Of a DNA stretch of 55,916 nucleotides, positions 46,591 to 55,408 are shown in pieces. The notes below the pieces were generated by a model. That model was not told where the DNA came from, made no database searches, and was given only the letters and a program-made list of their open reading frames with translations. Positions within the stretch are counted from its first letter, which is position 1, and every line of letters starts with the position of its first letter. Location of the stretch: positions 1-55,916 of the forward strand of contig CAMKEX010000004.1 in the NCBI GenBank assembly GCA_946411695.1, given 5' to 3'. Origin of the DNA: an uncultured Lachnospiraceae bacterium (GTDB taxonomy: Bacteria; Bacillota; Clostridia; Lachnospirales; Lachnospiraceae). Both the position numbers and the translations under genes were made by a program.

Positions 46591-47576
46591 AATTGCCTCT
46601 GTATACCATTCTCGAGAACATATTCCTGCGGCACCAGAACCCGAAGTGTCTTCGGGCAGTTCTTCAGGGATACAGTTTTGTGAGATCCCGCATATTCACC
46701 ATCACGTGTCCACGAAACACTCTCATCACAGGACAGAGTAACCTGTGATGTCTTAAAATTAATTACCATTTCCGATTGCATTGCCGGGTTTCCAATCGCC
46801 ATCAGGATTTCACTCATTTCCAGAGGATTCTTGGGCATCCTGATAAGGGTTACTTCAAAAAGACCGTCCTGCAGATCAACTTCCCTGCCGGTAATATTGG
46901 AAAAGCCGCCGATCGAGTGGGAATTGGTAATCATACCGTAGGCGTAATCCCCTTCTCTCACAATTCCGTCCGATTCCACCCTCATGTGATAGGCGCGCAT
47001 ATTACTCAGTTCAGTCACTCCCTGCAGAATGTAGGCAAGGTGGCCCAGCTGATTCTTGAGTTCCTGCGGTGTCTGGTAGGAGGTCCCTGTGAAAAGACCG
47101 AATGCCGCAACATATGTGAAATAATCTTTCTCGTTGAAGAGGCCCAGATCGCATCGGAAAGTGCGGCCGTTTGCGACAACCTCTGCGGCCTTCTTCATAT
47201 CGGAAGGAATGTGCAGACTTGAGGCGAAGTCATTGGTCGTTCCGGCGGGTATATATCCGATCGGGACAAAGGGCTTATCGGGATTCTCCATCATGCCGCT
47301 GACGACTTCGTCAAGAGTCCCGTCTCCTCCCGCACAGACCACATACAGATAGTCGTCTTCCCTCTCCCGCACGATACGCCTTGCGTCTCCCTGAGACCGG
47401 GTCGGATAACAGACAACCATGTAGTCCGCCGCAGAAAGTATTTCAATAATCTCCAGAAGGTGATTCCGGATCAGTGACCTTCCCGCGACAGGATTAAACA
47501 CGAAAAGGATTTTCTTCCAGGGTTTTACATCGATGTTTTCTTCGTTTCCCGTATTTACTCTAATCATTTCATTCAT
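46587..47576 (-). CDS. YegS/DagK-type lipid kinase
   Basis: A 329-residue diacylglycerol-kinase-fold protein. NPVAGRS (28-34) and GGDGTLDE (83-90) are the nucleotide site, and IPAGTTNDFA is the third family motif. Relatives phosphorylate diacylglycerol or other membrane lipids. Diacylglycerol is released when phospholipid head groups are moved to envelope polymers, so a recycling role fits this cluster, but that is inference. It is the first gene of the polysaccharide cluster. The ribosome site for ATG 47576 is poor; an ATG three codons later is equally possible. Confidence 0.85.
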   Translation of the reverse strand: MNEMIRVNTGNEENIDVKPWKKILFVFNPVAGRSLIRNHLLEIIEILSAADYMVVCYPTRSQGDARRIVREREDDYLYVVCAGGDGTLDEVVSGMMENPDKPFVPIGYIPAGTTNDFASSLHIPSDMKKAAEVVANGRTFRCDLGLFNEKDYFTYVAAFGLFTGTSYQTPQELKNQLGHLAYILQGVTELSNMRAYHMRVESDGIVREGDYAYGMITNSHSIGGFSNITGREVDLQDGLFEVTLIRMPKNPLEMSEILMAIGNPAMQSEMVINFKTSQVTLSCDESVSWTRDGEYAGSHKTVSLKNCPKTLRVLVPQEYVLENGIQRQL

Positions 47577-47645
47577 AGTCAGACACTTCTTTTCATCCTG
47601 TAATTCATTATCGAGTCGTAAGCCGGAATGCCGCAGTTATTTTAG

Positions 47646-47654
47646 ATTATATCA
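47646..47654 (-). promoter_or_regulatory. extended -10 promoter of the polysaccharide cluster
   Basis: On the minus strand TGATATAAT gives a perfect -10 (TATAAT, 47646-47651) with the TGn extension. No good -35 is seen, as is usual for extended -10 promoters. It lies about 70 bases before the lipid kinase ATG and just after the terminator of the envelope operon, so it is the natural start of the 25-kb transcript. Confidence 0.55.
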
Positions 47655-47692
47655 TAAACAGGGAATATTATCCTCTCATTGCCTGCAAAAAT

Positions 47693-47721
47693 AGCCGGAG
47701 CAGTAAAAATCTGCTCCGGCT
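47693..47721 (-). terminator. terminator after ABC permease gene
   Basis: A perfect 11-bp stem, AGCCGGAGCAG (47693-47703) with CTGCTCCGGCT (47711-47721), surrounds a 7-base AT loop. ATTTTTGC follows it on the minus strand. It sits 36 bases after the permease stop codon. Confidence 0.9.
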
Positions 47722-47756
47722 CCTGTGAGAGATGTCGTATTGAAATAAACGATATA

Positions 47757-48572
47757 TCAGCGCTTGTCGCGGTCCACAAAGCTCAGGGCCAGTGTTCCGA
47801 GCGCAATGCAGATCAGGGAGATGACCACCATGATGACCCAGATCCTGAGGATATTCCCCGCCTCTGCCTTCTGCCAGGGATTGTCCTTAAAGAGCGGACT
47901 CATCTTTATCTCATCTGTCGTCAGCGCTATGGACATCAGCCCGTTCAGTCCCCATTTACTGACCGTGATATTGGAGAGTTTATCCGCAGCGCCTTCGAGT
48001 TCGAAGACAACGCCCGCCATGATCAGCTGTACGATCAGCACGAAGGGCATCACTGTCATGGCCGAGGTACTGTCCTTGACTACGCAGGAAACGAGGATCG
48101 CCAGCATATCGGAGGCAAAAATGGTCAGATACAGGGTGATGTACATATCGACCGCCATCGGAAAGACCAGGCCCGACTCGGGAAGATGCTCACTGTTTTT
48201 GATCAGGACGACCGCCAGCACGATCAGTGCCTCCGCAGCGCACAGGAGTGCCTCAAAGATCACATGGGCGCCGATATAGGAACTGATATGCAGTCCCGTG
48301 CGGTGTTCCCTCTTGATAATGCCCCTCTCGCGGCAGATCGACTGGATCGAGTTGAAAATACCGACCCAGATGCAGGCGCAGATGATGGCAAAACAGCTGT
48401 TCTTGGTCTGCACAAAATCCTCAAAGGTTTTTTCGCTGGTCACGAAAGAGATCAGCACCGTGATGATCAGGGTCGACACCAGATTTTTCCACTGTCTCTC
48501 GTTGATAAAGAGCCGCCAGCATTTGCCGACGTAAATGCGTGTCTGCTGCCAGCGTCCGATTCTGTTTCCCAT
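47757..48572 (-). CDS. ABC-2 type permease of the FHA-ABC exporter
   Basis: A 271-residue membrane protein with six hydrophobic helices and the ABC-2 permease layout: a cytosolic N-terminal segment, a helix pair at about 35-80, and a last helix at 240-262 ending LALSFVDRDKR. It resembles the membrane half of ABCG/White-type transporters. It begins 30 bases after the stop of the FHA-ABC ATPase gene with a GGAGA site. The two together make one exporter. The cargo is unknown. A terminator closes the operon behind it. Confidence 0.84.
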   Translation of the reverse strand: MGNRIGRWQQTRIYVGKCWRLFINERQWKNLVSTLIITVLISFVTSEKTFEDFVQTKNSCFAIICACIWVGIFNSIQSICRERGIIKREHRTGLHISSYIGAHVIFEALLCAAEALIVLAVVLIKNSEHLPESGLVFPMAVDMYITLYLTIFASDMLAILVSCVVKDSTSAMTVMPFVLIVQLIMAGVVFELEGAADKLSNITVSKWGLNGLMSIALTTDEIKMSPLFKDNPWQKAEAGNILRIWVIMVVISLICIALGTLALSFVDRDKR

Positions 48573-48603
48573 TTACTTGATTCTCCGTTTTTACCTGCAG
48601 GAC

Positions 48604-50337
48604 TTACCTGCACCCGCTCTCGTACTTCCTGATATATTCGTCCGCAAGTCCTTCTCCGCCCTCATCCTTGCGGTTGATGCGGCCGACGATTCCCTCCAGC
48701 GTCTCTGTGCCGAAAAAGCGGCATGCATCAGAGGGGGATCCGTAATAGACCAGATGGCCGCTGTCATCTCTGGCGCTCTTGGCGAGCACGATGATCTTGT
48801 CAAACAGGTCAAATGCGCGGTCGGGCGCATGGGAGATCACCATGACGATCTTGCCCTGGTCTGCGATCTGACGCAGATTGGTCATAAGTTCCTTGGCCAT
48901 GATGCCGTCCAGACCGGAGTCGGGCTCATCAAGGAAGAAAAGAGACGGATTTCCGATATACTCCACCGCAATGCTCAGGCGCTTGCGCTGTCCGCCGCTG
49001 AGCTTGCCGACAAGGGAATTTTTCTCGCGCGACAGGCCGAACATATTCAGGGCATGCCCGACTGCCTTCTCGCGCTCAGCCGCAGAGACGGAATCCGGAA
49101 GACGCATCTGAGCAGCGTTGTCCAGGGTATCATAGACCACGTCCTCCATGCGCAGCAGATCCTGCTGGGGCACATATCCGATCTCATATTTCATTTTTTC
49201 ATATTCGCGGTAAATATCAGAGCTGCCGTAGGCAATGCTGCCTTTCGCGGGCTCATATCCCATCACGGCGTTCATGAAGGTCGTCTTTCCCGCGCCGGAT
49301 CCGCCCAGGATCAGGACCAGGGATCCGCTGCTGATCTGCAGATTGATATCTCGCAGCAGGGTCTTTTTGCGCAGACGGTTCCAGGCATTTCTCTCCTCGA
49401 TATGGATTGACAGCATCCTGCCGCCTCCGGCCGGCCTGCGGCCGGCTTTTCCGGGCATGGGCACCGGTCCCCCGGGTATCCCGCTTCCGGCTTCCGGCCT
49501 CACAGGTCCCCGTCCGGGCCTTCTCCCGTCCCTGCGGTCCGGATAGCCGGGCATGCCGCCCGGATAAGGAAGGGCCTCAGGTCCTGACAGCGCAGATCCC
49601 ATGGCACCGGCTTCCTGGAAGAAGGATCCTTCCGCAGCAGGACGCAGACCGCCCCCTCCGGCAGGGATCCGCGGCTGGTCAGCCTGAATGAGAAGGCTGT
49701 CGCCCCGGAAGATGAAGAGGTGGTTCGCAATCTGCACCACATCCATCGGATGCAGCAGTTCCGGCTCGCCGACTCTTCTGCCGTTCAGGAACACACCGTT
49801 CTTGCTCTTGTTGTCTATGATCGCCCAGCCGTTTCGCGCAAGGAAGAAAGTTGCATGATGCCTGGATACGGTTTCATCCTGCAGAAAATAGCCCTCACCG
49901 CGTCCGATCTCCAGAGAACGGATATCACCGGTCAGGGAAATTTTTCTCCAGGCGGACTTCTGGGGATACTCCGTCGAATAGACAAGAACAACATCCTTGT
50001 CAGAACCGGATGCATTCCTGGCACGGATCCGCAGTACATCCCCGCTCATCAGCGTGGTTTTCATGCCGTTGTGCAAAACGGTATTGCCCGCCAGCGTCCC
50101 GTTGGAACTGCCTATATCCTGATAGACAGTCACACCTCCGGATGTGACGAAAAGACCGTGTCTGCGGGAAACGATCCCGACAGGAATGTCAATGTCAGGC
50201 CTGTTGTCCGACGTCTGACGCCCCATCGTCTGCCGGCCTTCGAGAGAATACTCCCGGATCATATCGCCCTGGATCACAAAGAGCCTGGGTCTGAGATTCT
50301 TTTTCCGTTGATAAATAGTTGTCTCTTCCGAATACAT
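48604..50337 (-). CDS. tandem-FHA ABC transporter ATPase
   Basis: A 577-residue cytosolic protein. FHA1 (about 36-105) has GR-S-R-H-style features (TMGRQ, SRRHG, SSNGT). FHA2 (about 141-210) has EIGRG, SRHHA and KSKNGVFLNG. A Pro/Gly/Arg-rich linker (220-305) follows. The ABC domain has Walker A GGSGAGKT (345-352), signature LSGGQ (446-450) and Walker B LFFLDEP (466-472). FHA domains bind phosphothreonine, so transport is probably controlled by a Ser/Thr kinase. The plan matches the first part of mycobacterial Rv1747, except that the membrane part is a separate gene here. ATG 50337 shares one base with the TAA of the upstream NUDIX gene; a longer frame to 50412 has no support. Confidence 0.9.
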   Translation of the reverse strand: MYSEETTIYQRKKNLRPRLFVIQGDMIREYSLEGRQTMGRQTSDNRPDIDIPVGIVSRRHGLFVTSGGVTVYQDIGSSNGTLAGNTVLHNGMKTTLMSGDVLRIRARNASGSDKDVVLVYSTEYPQKSAWRKISLTGDIRSLEIGRGEGYFLQDETVSRHHATFFLARNGWAIIDNKSKNGVFLNGRRVGEPELLHPMDVVQIANHLFIFRGDSLLIQADQPRIPAGGGGLRPAAEGSFFQEAGAMGSALSGPEALPYPGGMPGYPDRRDGRRPGRGPVRPEAGSGIPGGPVPMPGKAGRRPAGGGRMLSIHIEERNAWNRLRKKTLLRDINLQISSGSLVLILGGSGAGKTTFMNAVMGYEPAKGSIAYGSSDIYREYEKMKYEIGYVPQQDLLRMEDVVYDTLDNAAQMRLPDSVSAAEREKAVGHALNMFGLSREKNSLVGKLSGGQRKRLSIAVEYIGNPSLFFLDEPDSGLDGIMAKELMTNLRQIADQGKIVMVISHAPDRAFDLFDKIIVLAKSARDDSGHLVYYGSPSDACRFFGTETLEGIVGRINRKDEGGEGLADEYIRKYESGCR

Positions 50338-51182
50338 TACCTGCTCAGTTCTCCTCTGCCTTCCCGGAGGAGGATCGCCAGCGCATGTGTCACCCGCGCT
50401 GTGACGCCCCAAAGGACAGGCAACTGCACCCCGCTCCTGTCATCAAAAGCGGTATTGTCCATGTTCTCAGGCTCCGGTCCCGGATCCCTATCGGAACCCA
50501 TATCGCCGCTGTGTCCCTGTCCGGAAAAAACAGCTGCATCCGCAGTCTGCTTCCCGGCTGCCGCAAACAGGGAGAGACCTGTCGGAAGCTGCGGGTAAAA
50601 AGGAACAGAGTAATACTGGTCCCTCCAGCGGTAGTCCCGGCCGCCCGGAACATATTCATAGGGAAAATCCTCCGGCATCTCCCGCATGAGCCTGATCCTG
50701 TAGATCTCGGGGTCATTTGTGAGGATCCAGTCCAGGGGCACCGTGAACACTCTGTCCACCTCAGCGCGCGACCATGTCCCCGCATAATCATGCAGTACTC
50801 CGATATAGGTAAAAAGCGGGATTGCCCCCGGTCCGATGGTGTCATCAAGTGAACCGACGATCTCTATCCCGGTGCGGTCAATACACAGTTCTTCCGTCGC
50901 CTCGCGGACAGCTGTCTCCAGAGGGGTCTCCCCCTCTTCAATACGGCCGCCCGGAAAGCAGATCTCTCCGGGCTGTGAGCGCAGCTTCGCGGCGCGGACC
51001 TCATAGAGCACGTGGCAGACGCCGTCCCTGATCAGGAAAGGGATCAATACAGCCGAACTCCCCCTGGGATAGGTCCGGCTTTTCCTCTCCCGCGCCCTGC
51101 TGATCCAGGAGCGCAGGCCGTCCGCACTGACTGCTTTGCAGCCTCTGTCTTCCAATCCGGCAGCTATATCCTGATAATCCAT
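50337..51182 (-). CDS. NUDIX hydrolase, CoA-pyrophosphatase-like
   Basis: A 281-residue NUDIX protein. The NUDIX box GRIEEGETPLETAVREATEE (79-98) has the G-x5-E-x7-REU-x-EE pattern. Upstream SQPGEICFPGGR matches the CoA-diphosphatase (NudL) subgroup. It is longer than the usual 190-210 residues because of a hydrophilic insertion around 205-255 near the C-terminus. It probably cleaves CoA or another nucleoside diphosphate derivative. It lies 12 bases after the other NUDIX gene and shares a base with the FHA-ABC start, so all are co-translated. Confidence 0.85.
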   Translation of the reverse strand: MDYQDIAAGLEDRGCKAVSADGLRSWISRARERKSRTYPRGSSAVLIPFLIRDGVCHVLYEVRAAKLRSQPGEICFPGGRIEEGETPLETAVREATEELCIDRTGIEIVGSLDDTIGPGAIPLFTYIGVLHDYAGTWSRAEVDRVFTVPLDWILTNDPEIYRIRLMREMPEDFPYEYVPGGRDYRWRDQYYSVPFYPQLPTGLSLFAAAGKQTADAAVFSGQGHSGDMGSDRDPGPEPENMDNTAFDDRSGVQLPVLWGVTARVTHALAILLREGRGELSR

Positions 51183-51194
51183 GCGTTTTTCTCT

Positions 51195-51809
51195 CTATTC
51201 ATTGCCTTTCAGGAAACCAAACGGCTCCTGATCCACCAGAAAGTGCATCAGCTGGTAGGCGGTCATGAGTGCGACCCGCTCCTCCTTGAGGATCCTGCGG
51301 ATCTCATCGCGGTCGGCCAGAATGATCTGAATATCCTCGCCTTCCTCCAGATACTTGCGGCTGGGCTCTCCGGAAGCATGTCCGTAGACCATGCAGCAGG
51401 ATTCATCTGTCAGACCTGCCGTCGTATAACGAGGCGCCTCATACATCTGATCCGCATCAACCGGGGTAAATGCAAGCCCCGTCTCTTCATGCATTTCGCG
51501 CACGGCCGCCGCGCGATAATCCTCCCCCTTGTCGACCAGGCCGGCAGGGAATTCATAAATATAGCAGCCAAGAGGAATACGGAACTGGCGGATCAGGACA
51601 ACACGGTCCTCTTTTTCTCCGTAGAGCGCATACATGATCACTCCGTCGGGATGGTTTTCTCCGCTGACTGCCTTGAGGTTTTCCTCTTTATCTGCACGGG
51701 AAGCCACAAAATAGCGGAAGTCGTGCCCCACCTTATTGGTTCCCCTGTATTCAAACATGTTCAGAAATTTGTTCTGTGTCTGTCTGATGACTTCTTTGAT
51801 CTCGATCAT
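51195..51809 (-). CDS. NUDIX hydrolase, ADP-ribose-pyrophosphatase-like
   Basis: A 204-residue protein. The NUDIX box [20 protein letters not shown] ends in TGL, a full match to the consensus, and the preceding [17 protein letters not shown] is typical of the ADP-ribose pyrophosphatase (NudF) group. It probably hydrolyses ADP-ribose or a similar nucleotide sugar in the cytosol. It lies 34 bases after the L,D-transpeptidase gene on the same strand. Why two NUDIX enzymes share an operon with an exporter and a cell-wall enzyme is not clear. Confidence 0.87.
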   Translation of the reverse strand: MIEIKEVIRQTQNKFLNMFEYRGTNKVGHDFRYFVASRADKEENLKAVSGENHPDGVIMYALYGEKEDRVVLIRQFRIPLGCYIYEFPAGLVDKGEDYRAAAVREMHEETGLAFTPVDADQMYEAPRYTTAGLTDESCCMVYGHASGEPSRKYLEEGEDIQIILADRDEIRRILKEERVALMTAYQLMHFLVDQEPFGFLKGNE

Positions 51810-51843
51810 TTATCCGACCTCCTCCTTCCCGAATTCTCGCTTC

Positions 51844-53943
51844 TTACCAATAGACAACTACCGGCATCTTGTCTTCGCAATAGGAATAGAGAGCCTGCGC
51901 AGCGTCCACAGGAAGATTGATACATCCGTGTGAACCGTTGCCCTGATAGATCGAGCCGCCGAAAGCTGTCCTCCACCAGGCGTCATGGAAGCCGCACCCA
52001 TCGTAGAAAGGCATCCAGTATCCGACCTTGGTCTCATATTCATATTTGCCGTTTGACTGCATGACACCGCGGAGAGTTGTATCCTTGAGCATGAACATGA
52101 TCCCGAAGACACCCGTGGGAGTCCCGTGGCCTGTCGTTGTGTCTCCGCTGACAAAGTCACTTTCCACCATCAGCTGACCGTCTACATAGCACCAGAAATG
52201 CTGGGCGCTGAGATCTGCCTCTATATAAGTCGTGCCGATGCCGTCATTCTCGGTCTGATCATTGTAGGGCGTGATATAGTAATCCGGTTTCCGGGTCTCC
52301 TTGGTCTTTTTCTCAAAATCCTTGACAAGCTTATCGTGTTCGGTGACCTGATTGACCATGTATCCGTAGTCGCCTCCGCTGACCGTGATCATGCCGCGGA
52401 GCGTGGACTTAAACTGACGGTCCATGCCGATCGTATTTGTATTGTAAGCCAGCTGCTCCAGGAACTCCCAGAGCTTCTCGTCCCAGACCTTCTCGTCTTT
52501 GACCAGTTTGCCGCCGTCATCCTTGACCAGCCAGTCTTTGGTCACATCGGAATTCAGACGCATGGTATCCCCGTTCGGAAGCTCATAGGTGATACTTGCC
52601 CCGACCAGATCGTTGAGATCGTCCCTGCGGGCGATGATCTTGGCATTGTCAGACTTAATGTCGGCTTCCACATAAGCCCCGCTGATCTCCTCCGCATCGA
52701 TCATGTCGGTATAGCGGGCTGCGGCGTCTCCTACGCCTGCCTCCAGCTGCACAATGTCAATGGTGCTTCCCCGGGTCTCGGGGATGATCACAAACTCGCC
52801 GTCCTCTTGCTCATTTCCGTCCTTGAACTGAATATAGGCGTCCTGAGGCTTCTCCATATTCTCTTCCTGCAGTTCAGGAAGACTTAAAAGAGCCTGTGTC
52901 AGCTTGTCATCGTCATAGGTGCCTCCCGGCTTGATCTCATACACCGAGTCCTCAAAGAAATACTTGGGCCAGAAGAGGCTGTCCTGCTGCTGGAGCAGAG
53001 CGGCAATACTTCCGTCAGACTTATAGGCAAACCCCATGTCCCCGGCATGCACTATTTCCGTAGTACCGCCCCGGAAGCGGATGTTGATGACATAATCTTT
53101 TGCGGCTTCGGCAAACTTTGCCTCGGCCTCCTCCTCTGTCATCCTGCTGCAGTCATAGCCGTTGATCTGTGTTCCCGGCATGAAATGTGTCTCACAATAC
53201 TTGTACCCGCATGCGTAGAGACCAACCAGGATGCCGAGGAGCAGGAGCATACTGATCAGGAATGCAGCCCGTCCTGTCCTGCCGCCGGCAGGCTCCGCCG
53301 TATCTTCCCGGGGTAAGCTGTTCTGCTGAGGGGAAACATTCAGCGTCTGCTGAACATTCTGCTGCGGATAAGGACTCTGAGGGTTTGTATCCTGCTGCTG
53401 GCCGGCATCGGCCTGCGGAACTGTATCCTGCTGCTGGCCGGCATCGGCCTGCGGGGCTGCGTCCTGCTGCTGGCCGGCATCGGCCTGCGGAACTGCATCC
53501 TGCTGCTGGCCGGCATCGGCCTGCGGAACTGTATCCTGCTGCTGGCCGGCATCGGCCTGCGGAGCTGTATCCTGCTGCTGGCCGGCATCGGCCTGCGGAA
53601 CTGCATCCTGCTGCTGACCGGCATCGGCCTGCGGACTTGTATCCTGCTGCGGCACTGTGGTCCTCCCGGATCCGCCCTCACCTGCAGGAGCTGAATCCGC
53701 ACCCCCGTTTTCCTCCGGAGCCCTCTTCAGGCTCTGCTCCGGCACTGCGTTCCATGACGGGACGGGAAAGACGGGTCCATCCTTTTTCTTCTGGTTAAGG
53801 GTCTTCTCCTCTCCGGTGTCTGCGCCTTCCTTATTCTGCACCGGGGAATCCTCATTCTCCATAGGTGTATTAACCATACTTTCTTTTTCTCTTGTTTCCT
53901 TCTCTGTCTTTTCGTTAGCCATTAATTCCGGAATAACCTCCAT
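51844..53943 (-). CDS. membrane-anchored L,D-transpeptidase with repeat tail
   Basis: A 699-residue type II membrane protein. Residues 1-225 are cytosolic, polar and disordered, including seven 12-residue repeats (107-190). One helix spans about 226-245. Outside lies a PG-binding/Ig-like region starting MPGTQINGYDCSRMTEEEA (about 255-500) and a C-terminal YkuD domain with the catalytic motif SHGCINLP, Cys674. Such enzymes cross-link peptidoglycan through 3-3 bridges or anchor proteins. GGAGG stands within the first codons (53938-53942), so a later ATG at 53922 is possible; 53943 is kept. Promoters lie upstream. It heads the operon with the NUDIX and FHA-ABC genes. Confidence 0.9.
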   Translation of the reverse strand: MEVIPELMANEKTEKETREKESMVNTPMENEDSPVQNKEGADTGEEKTLNQKKKDGPVFPVPSWNAVPEQSLKRAPEENGGADSAPAGEGGSGRTTVPQQDTSPQADAGQQQDAVPQADAGQQQDTAPQADAGQQQDTVPQADAGQQQDAVPQADAGQQQDAAPQADAGQQQDTVPQADAGQQQDTNPQSPYPQQNVQQTLNVSPQQNSLPREDTAEPAGGRTGRAAFLISMLLLLGILVGLYACGYKYCETHFMPGTQINGYDCSRMTEEEAEAKFAEAAKDYVINIRFRGGTTEIVHAGDMGFAYKSDGSIAALLQQQDSLFWPKYFFEDSVYEIKPGGTYDDDKLTQALLSLPELQEENMEKPQDAYIQFKDGNEQEDGEFVIIPETRGSTIDIVQLEAGVGDAAARYTDMIDAEEISGAYVEADIKSDNAKIIARRDDLNDLVGASITYELPNGDTMRLNSDVTKDWLVKDDGGKLVKDEKVWDEKLWEFLEQLAYNTNTIGMDRQFKSTLRGMITVSGGDYGYMVNQVTEHDKLVKDFEKKTKETRKPDYYITPYNDQTENDGIGTTYIEADLSAQHFWCYVDGQLMVESDFVSGDTTTGHGTPTGVFGIMFMLKDTTLRGVMQSNGKYEYETKVGYWMPFYDGCGFHDAWWRTAFGGSIYQGNGSHGCINLPVDAAQALYSYCEDKMPVVVYW
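53374..53625 (-). repeat. seven 36-base tandem repeats in the L,D-transpeptidase gene
   Basis: Seven direct copies of a 36-base unit, in frame, encode the pattern DAGQQQD-(A/T)-(A/V/N)-PQ-(A/S). The core of the unit is almost identical at the DNA level; differences cluster in codons 8 and 9. This points to recent expansion or ongoing recombination. There are no spacers, so it is not CRISPR. Confidence 0.95.
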
Positions 53944-54020
53944 GAATACTCAATTATGATAAGCGGTTTTGATGTCACTCTGCTTCCAGAACATCATCCC
54001 TCCGCATATAAAGACTAATA

Positions 54021-54049
54021 ATGATACAATATTTTTACGGCATTGTCCA
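54021..54049 (-). promoter_or_regulatory. promoter of the L,D-transpeptidase operon
   Basis: Minus-strand TGGACA (54044-54049) and TATCAT (54021-54026) are spaced by 17 bases and stand about 80 bases before the ATG. A second, perfect TATAAT at 54066-54071 has only a weak -35 (TTTATT, 54089-54094). Either or both may serve. Confidence 0.5.
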
Positions 54050-54356
54050 TGCCTGAGATTGTCTCATTATACATCATTCATTTCAACAAATAAATCATGA
54101 AAAATATTAATAGCTTTCCGATCAAACGCTTTCGCCGTACAGTCTGCGGTATCTCTCCGCCCCCGGCCGGGCATGAAAAAAGCAGTCGGACGGAGGCACC
54201 CCTATCCCGGAATAAATCAAAAAAGACGCATTTTGCAGTTTTCCTTTTTCTCTCGGGGATAAAACTGTTCTCTGAGTAATTTTTTACAATATATTGTTTT
54301 CTTTGCTTTTCATACAATTTTCCTTAGAACAAATACCAGTATGTCAGAATTGCCGC
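54050..54356. other. AT-rich gap between the LacI gene and the envelope operon
   Basis: About 300 bases without a credible gene beyond the promoter elements. A small inverted repeat GAATT/AATTC at 54348-54364 overlaps the LacI-type gene stop. No clear T-run terminator was found for that gene. Confidence 0.35.
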
Positions 54357-55385
54357 TCAATTCTCATCACAAAGACTCCCTTCGACTATGCGGACCCTTC
54401 CGTTTTTGTGCAGAGGCCCCCTCATCCCCGAAAACATCTGTTCCACTGCCGCACCGGCAATTTGGGAAGGCGGAAACCTCCAGCTGAGGACAGGACAGCC
54501 CTGATATTTCTCTTCCTCCGCAATCCGGATTGCCGCAACGCAAATATCCTCCGGGATACGCAGACCGCACTGGCGGATCGCGGCTATCCCGCCTTCCAGA
54601 AGCAAATCGTCAGAGAAAAGGATGCATGTCGGTCCCAGCCACCTGTTCCTTTTCAGCAGGGCTATCGTCTCCGAACAGGCATCCCCTGCTGTATCTGCCC
54701 CGACGCATCGATAAAAATGATCAGGTATCTCCAGCTGATAGTCTCTGAGTGCAGAGCGGATCAGATCTCTGCATATGCCGTTATTGTCTGCGCACTCCTT
54801 GACTACAAACGCGATCCGCCGATGCCCTCTGCCGTAAATCTCGCGGATCAACCCCCGGACCGCCTTCTCATAAGCGGGCAGCACACAGCTGCAGGAAGCG
54901 AAATAATTTCCTACAGAAACAACCGGTATTTCCCCGAGGATCAGTTCTCTCAGATTTCTGAGCCTCTCACGTGTATAAAGATCCTTCTCCTGTACCCCGC
55001 TGAACAGAAATACGCCCTCCATGCCAAACAGCCTTGCCCTTGGCAGATATCCCGGCCTCCCCGCTCTATTCCTTTCTTTTCCAATGCCAATGGGACTTAA
55101 CACAACCAGATCATATCCCTTTTCGACCAGTGCCTTCCGCAGTTCCCGGATGACATTTCTGCAGCTGCCCTTCTCTGTCTCATCAGTGATCAGAAAGCCT
55201 ACAATATATGTATGCTCCCTTCTGGTATTCAGTTCGTTTTTTACCTCCTGATAGCCCATCTTCCTGGCCACATCCCTGACTTTACGCTTGGTATCCTCGC
55301 TGATATCAGGATAATCACTCAGGGCCTTGCTTACTGCCGAAATCGATATCCCACATGCTGCTGAAATGTCCTTTTGTGTTACCAT
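54357..55385 (-). CDS. LacI-family transcriptional regulator
   Basis: A 342-residue repressor-type protein. Residues 1-50 form the LacI helix-turn-helix and hinge: TQKDISAACGISISAVSKAL and then RKVRDVARKMGYQ. The rest is a periplasmic-binding-protein-like effector domain (TYIVGFLITDE onward). Sugar or nucleoside effectors are usual but the ligand cannot be told. No carbohydrate operon lies beside it, so its targets are elsewhere or past the window edge. GGGGAGG stands ten bases before the ATG. A terminator-like hairpin precedes the ribosome site. Confidence 0.9.
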   Translation of the reverse strand: MVTQKDISAACGISISAVSKALSDYPDISEDTKRKVRDVARKMGYQEVKNELNTRREHTYIVGFLITDETEKGSCRNVIRELRKALVEKGYDLVVLSPIGIGKERNRAGRPGYLPRARLFGMEGVFLFSGVQEKDLYTRERLRNLRELILGEIPVVSVGNYFASCSCVLPAYEKAVRGLIREIYGRGHRRIAFVVKECADNNGICRDLIRSALRDYQLEIPDHFYRCVGADTAGDACSETIALLKRNRWLGPTCILFSDDLLLEGGIAAIRQCGLRIPEDICVAAIRIAEEEKYQGCPVLSWRFPPSQIAGAAVEQMFSGMRGPLHKNGRVRIVEGSLCDEN

Positions 55386-55408
55386 CTGTTCATGTCCTCC
55401 CCTTCTGC

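Noticed and set aside
53374-53625. Short regular repeats as a CRISPR array
   Set aside because: The copies are directly adjacent without spacers and stay in frame within the L,D-transpeptidase gene.
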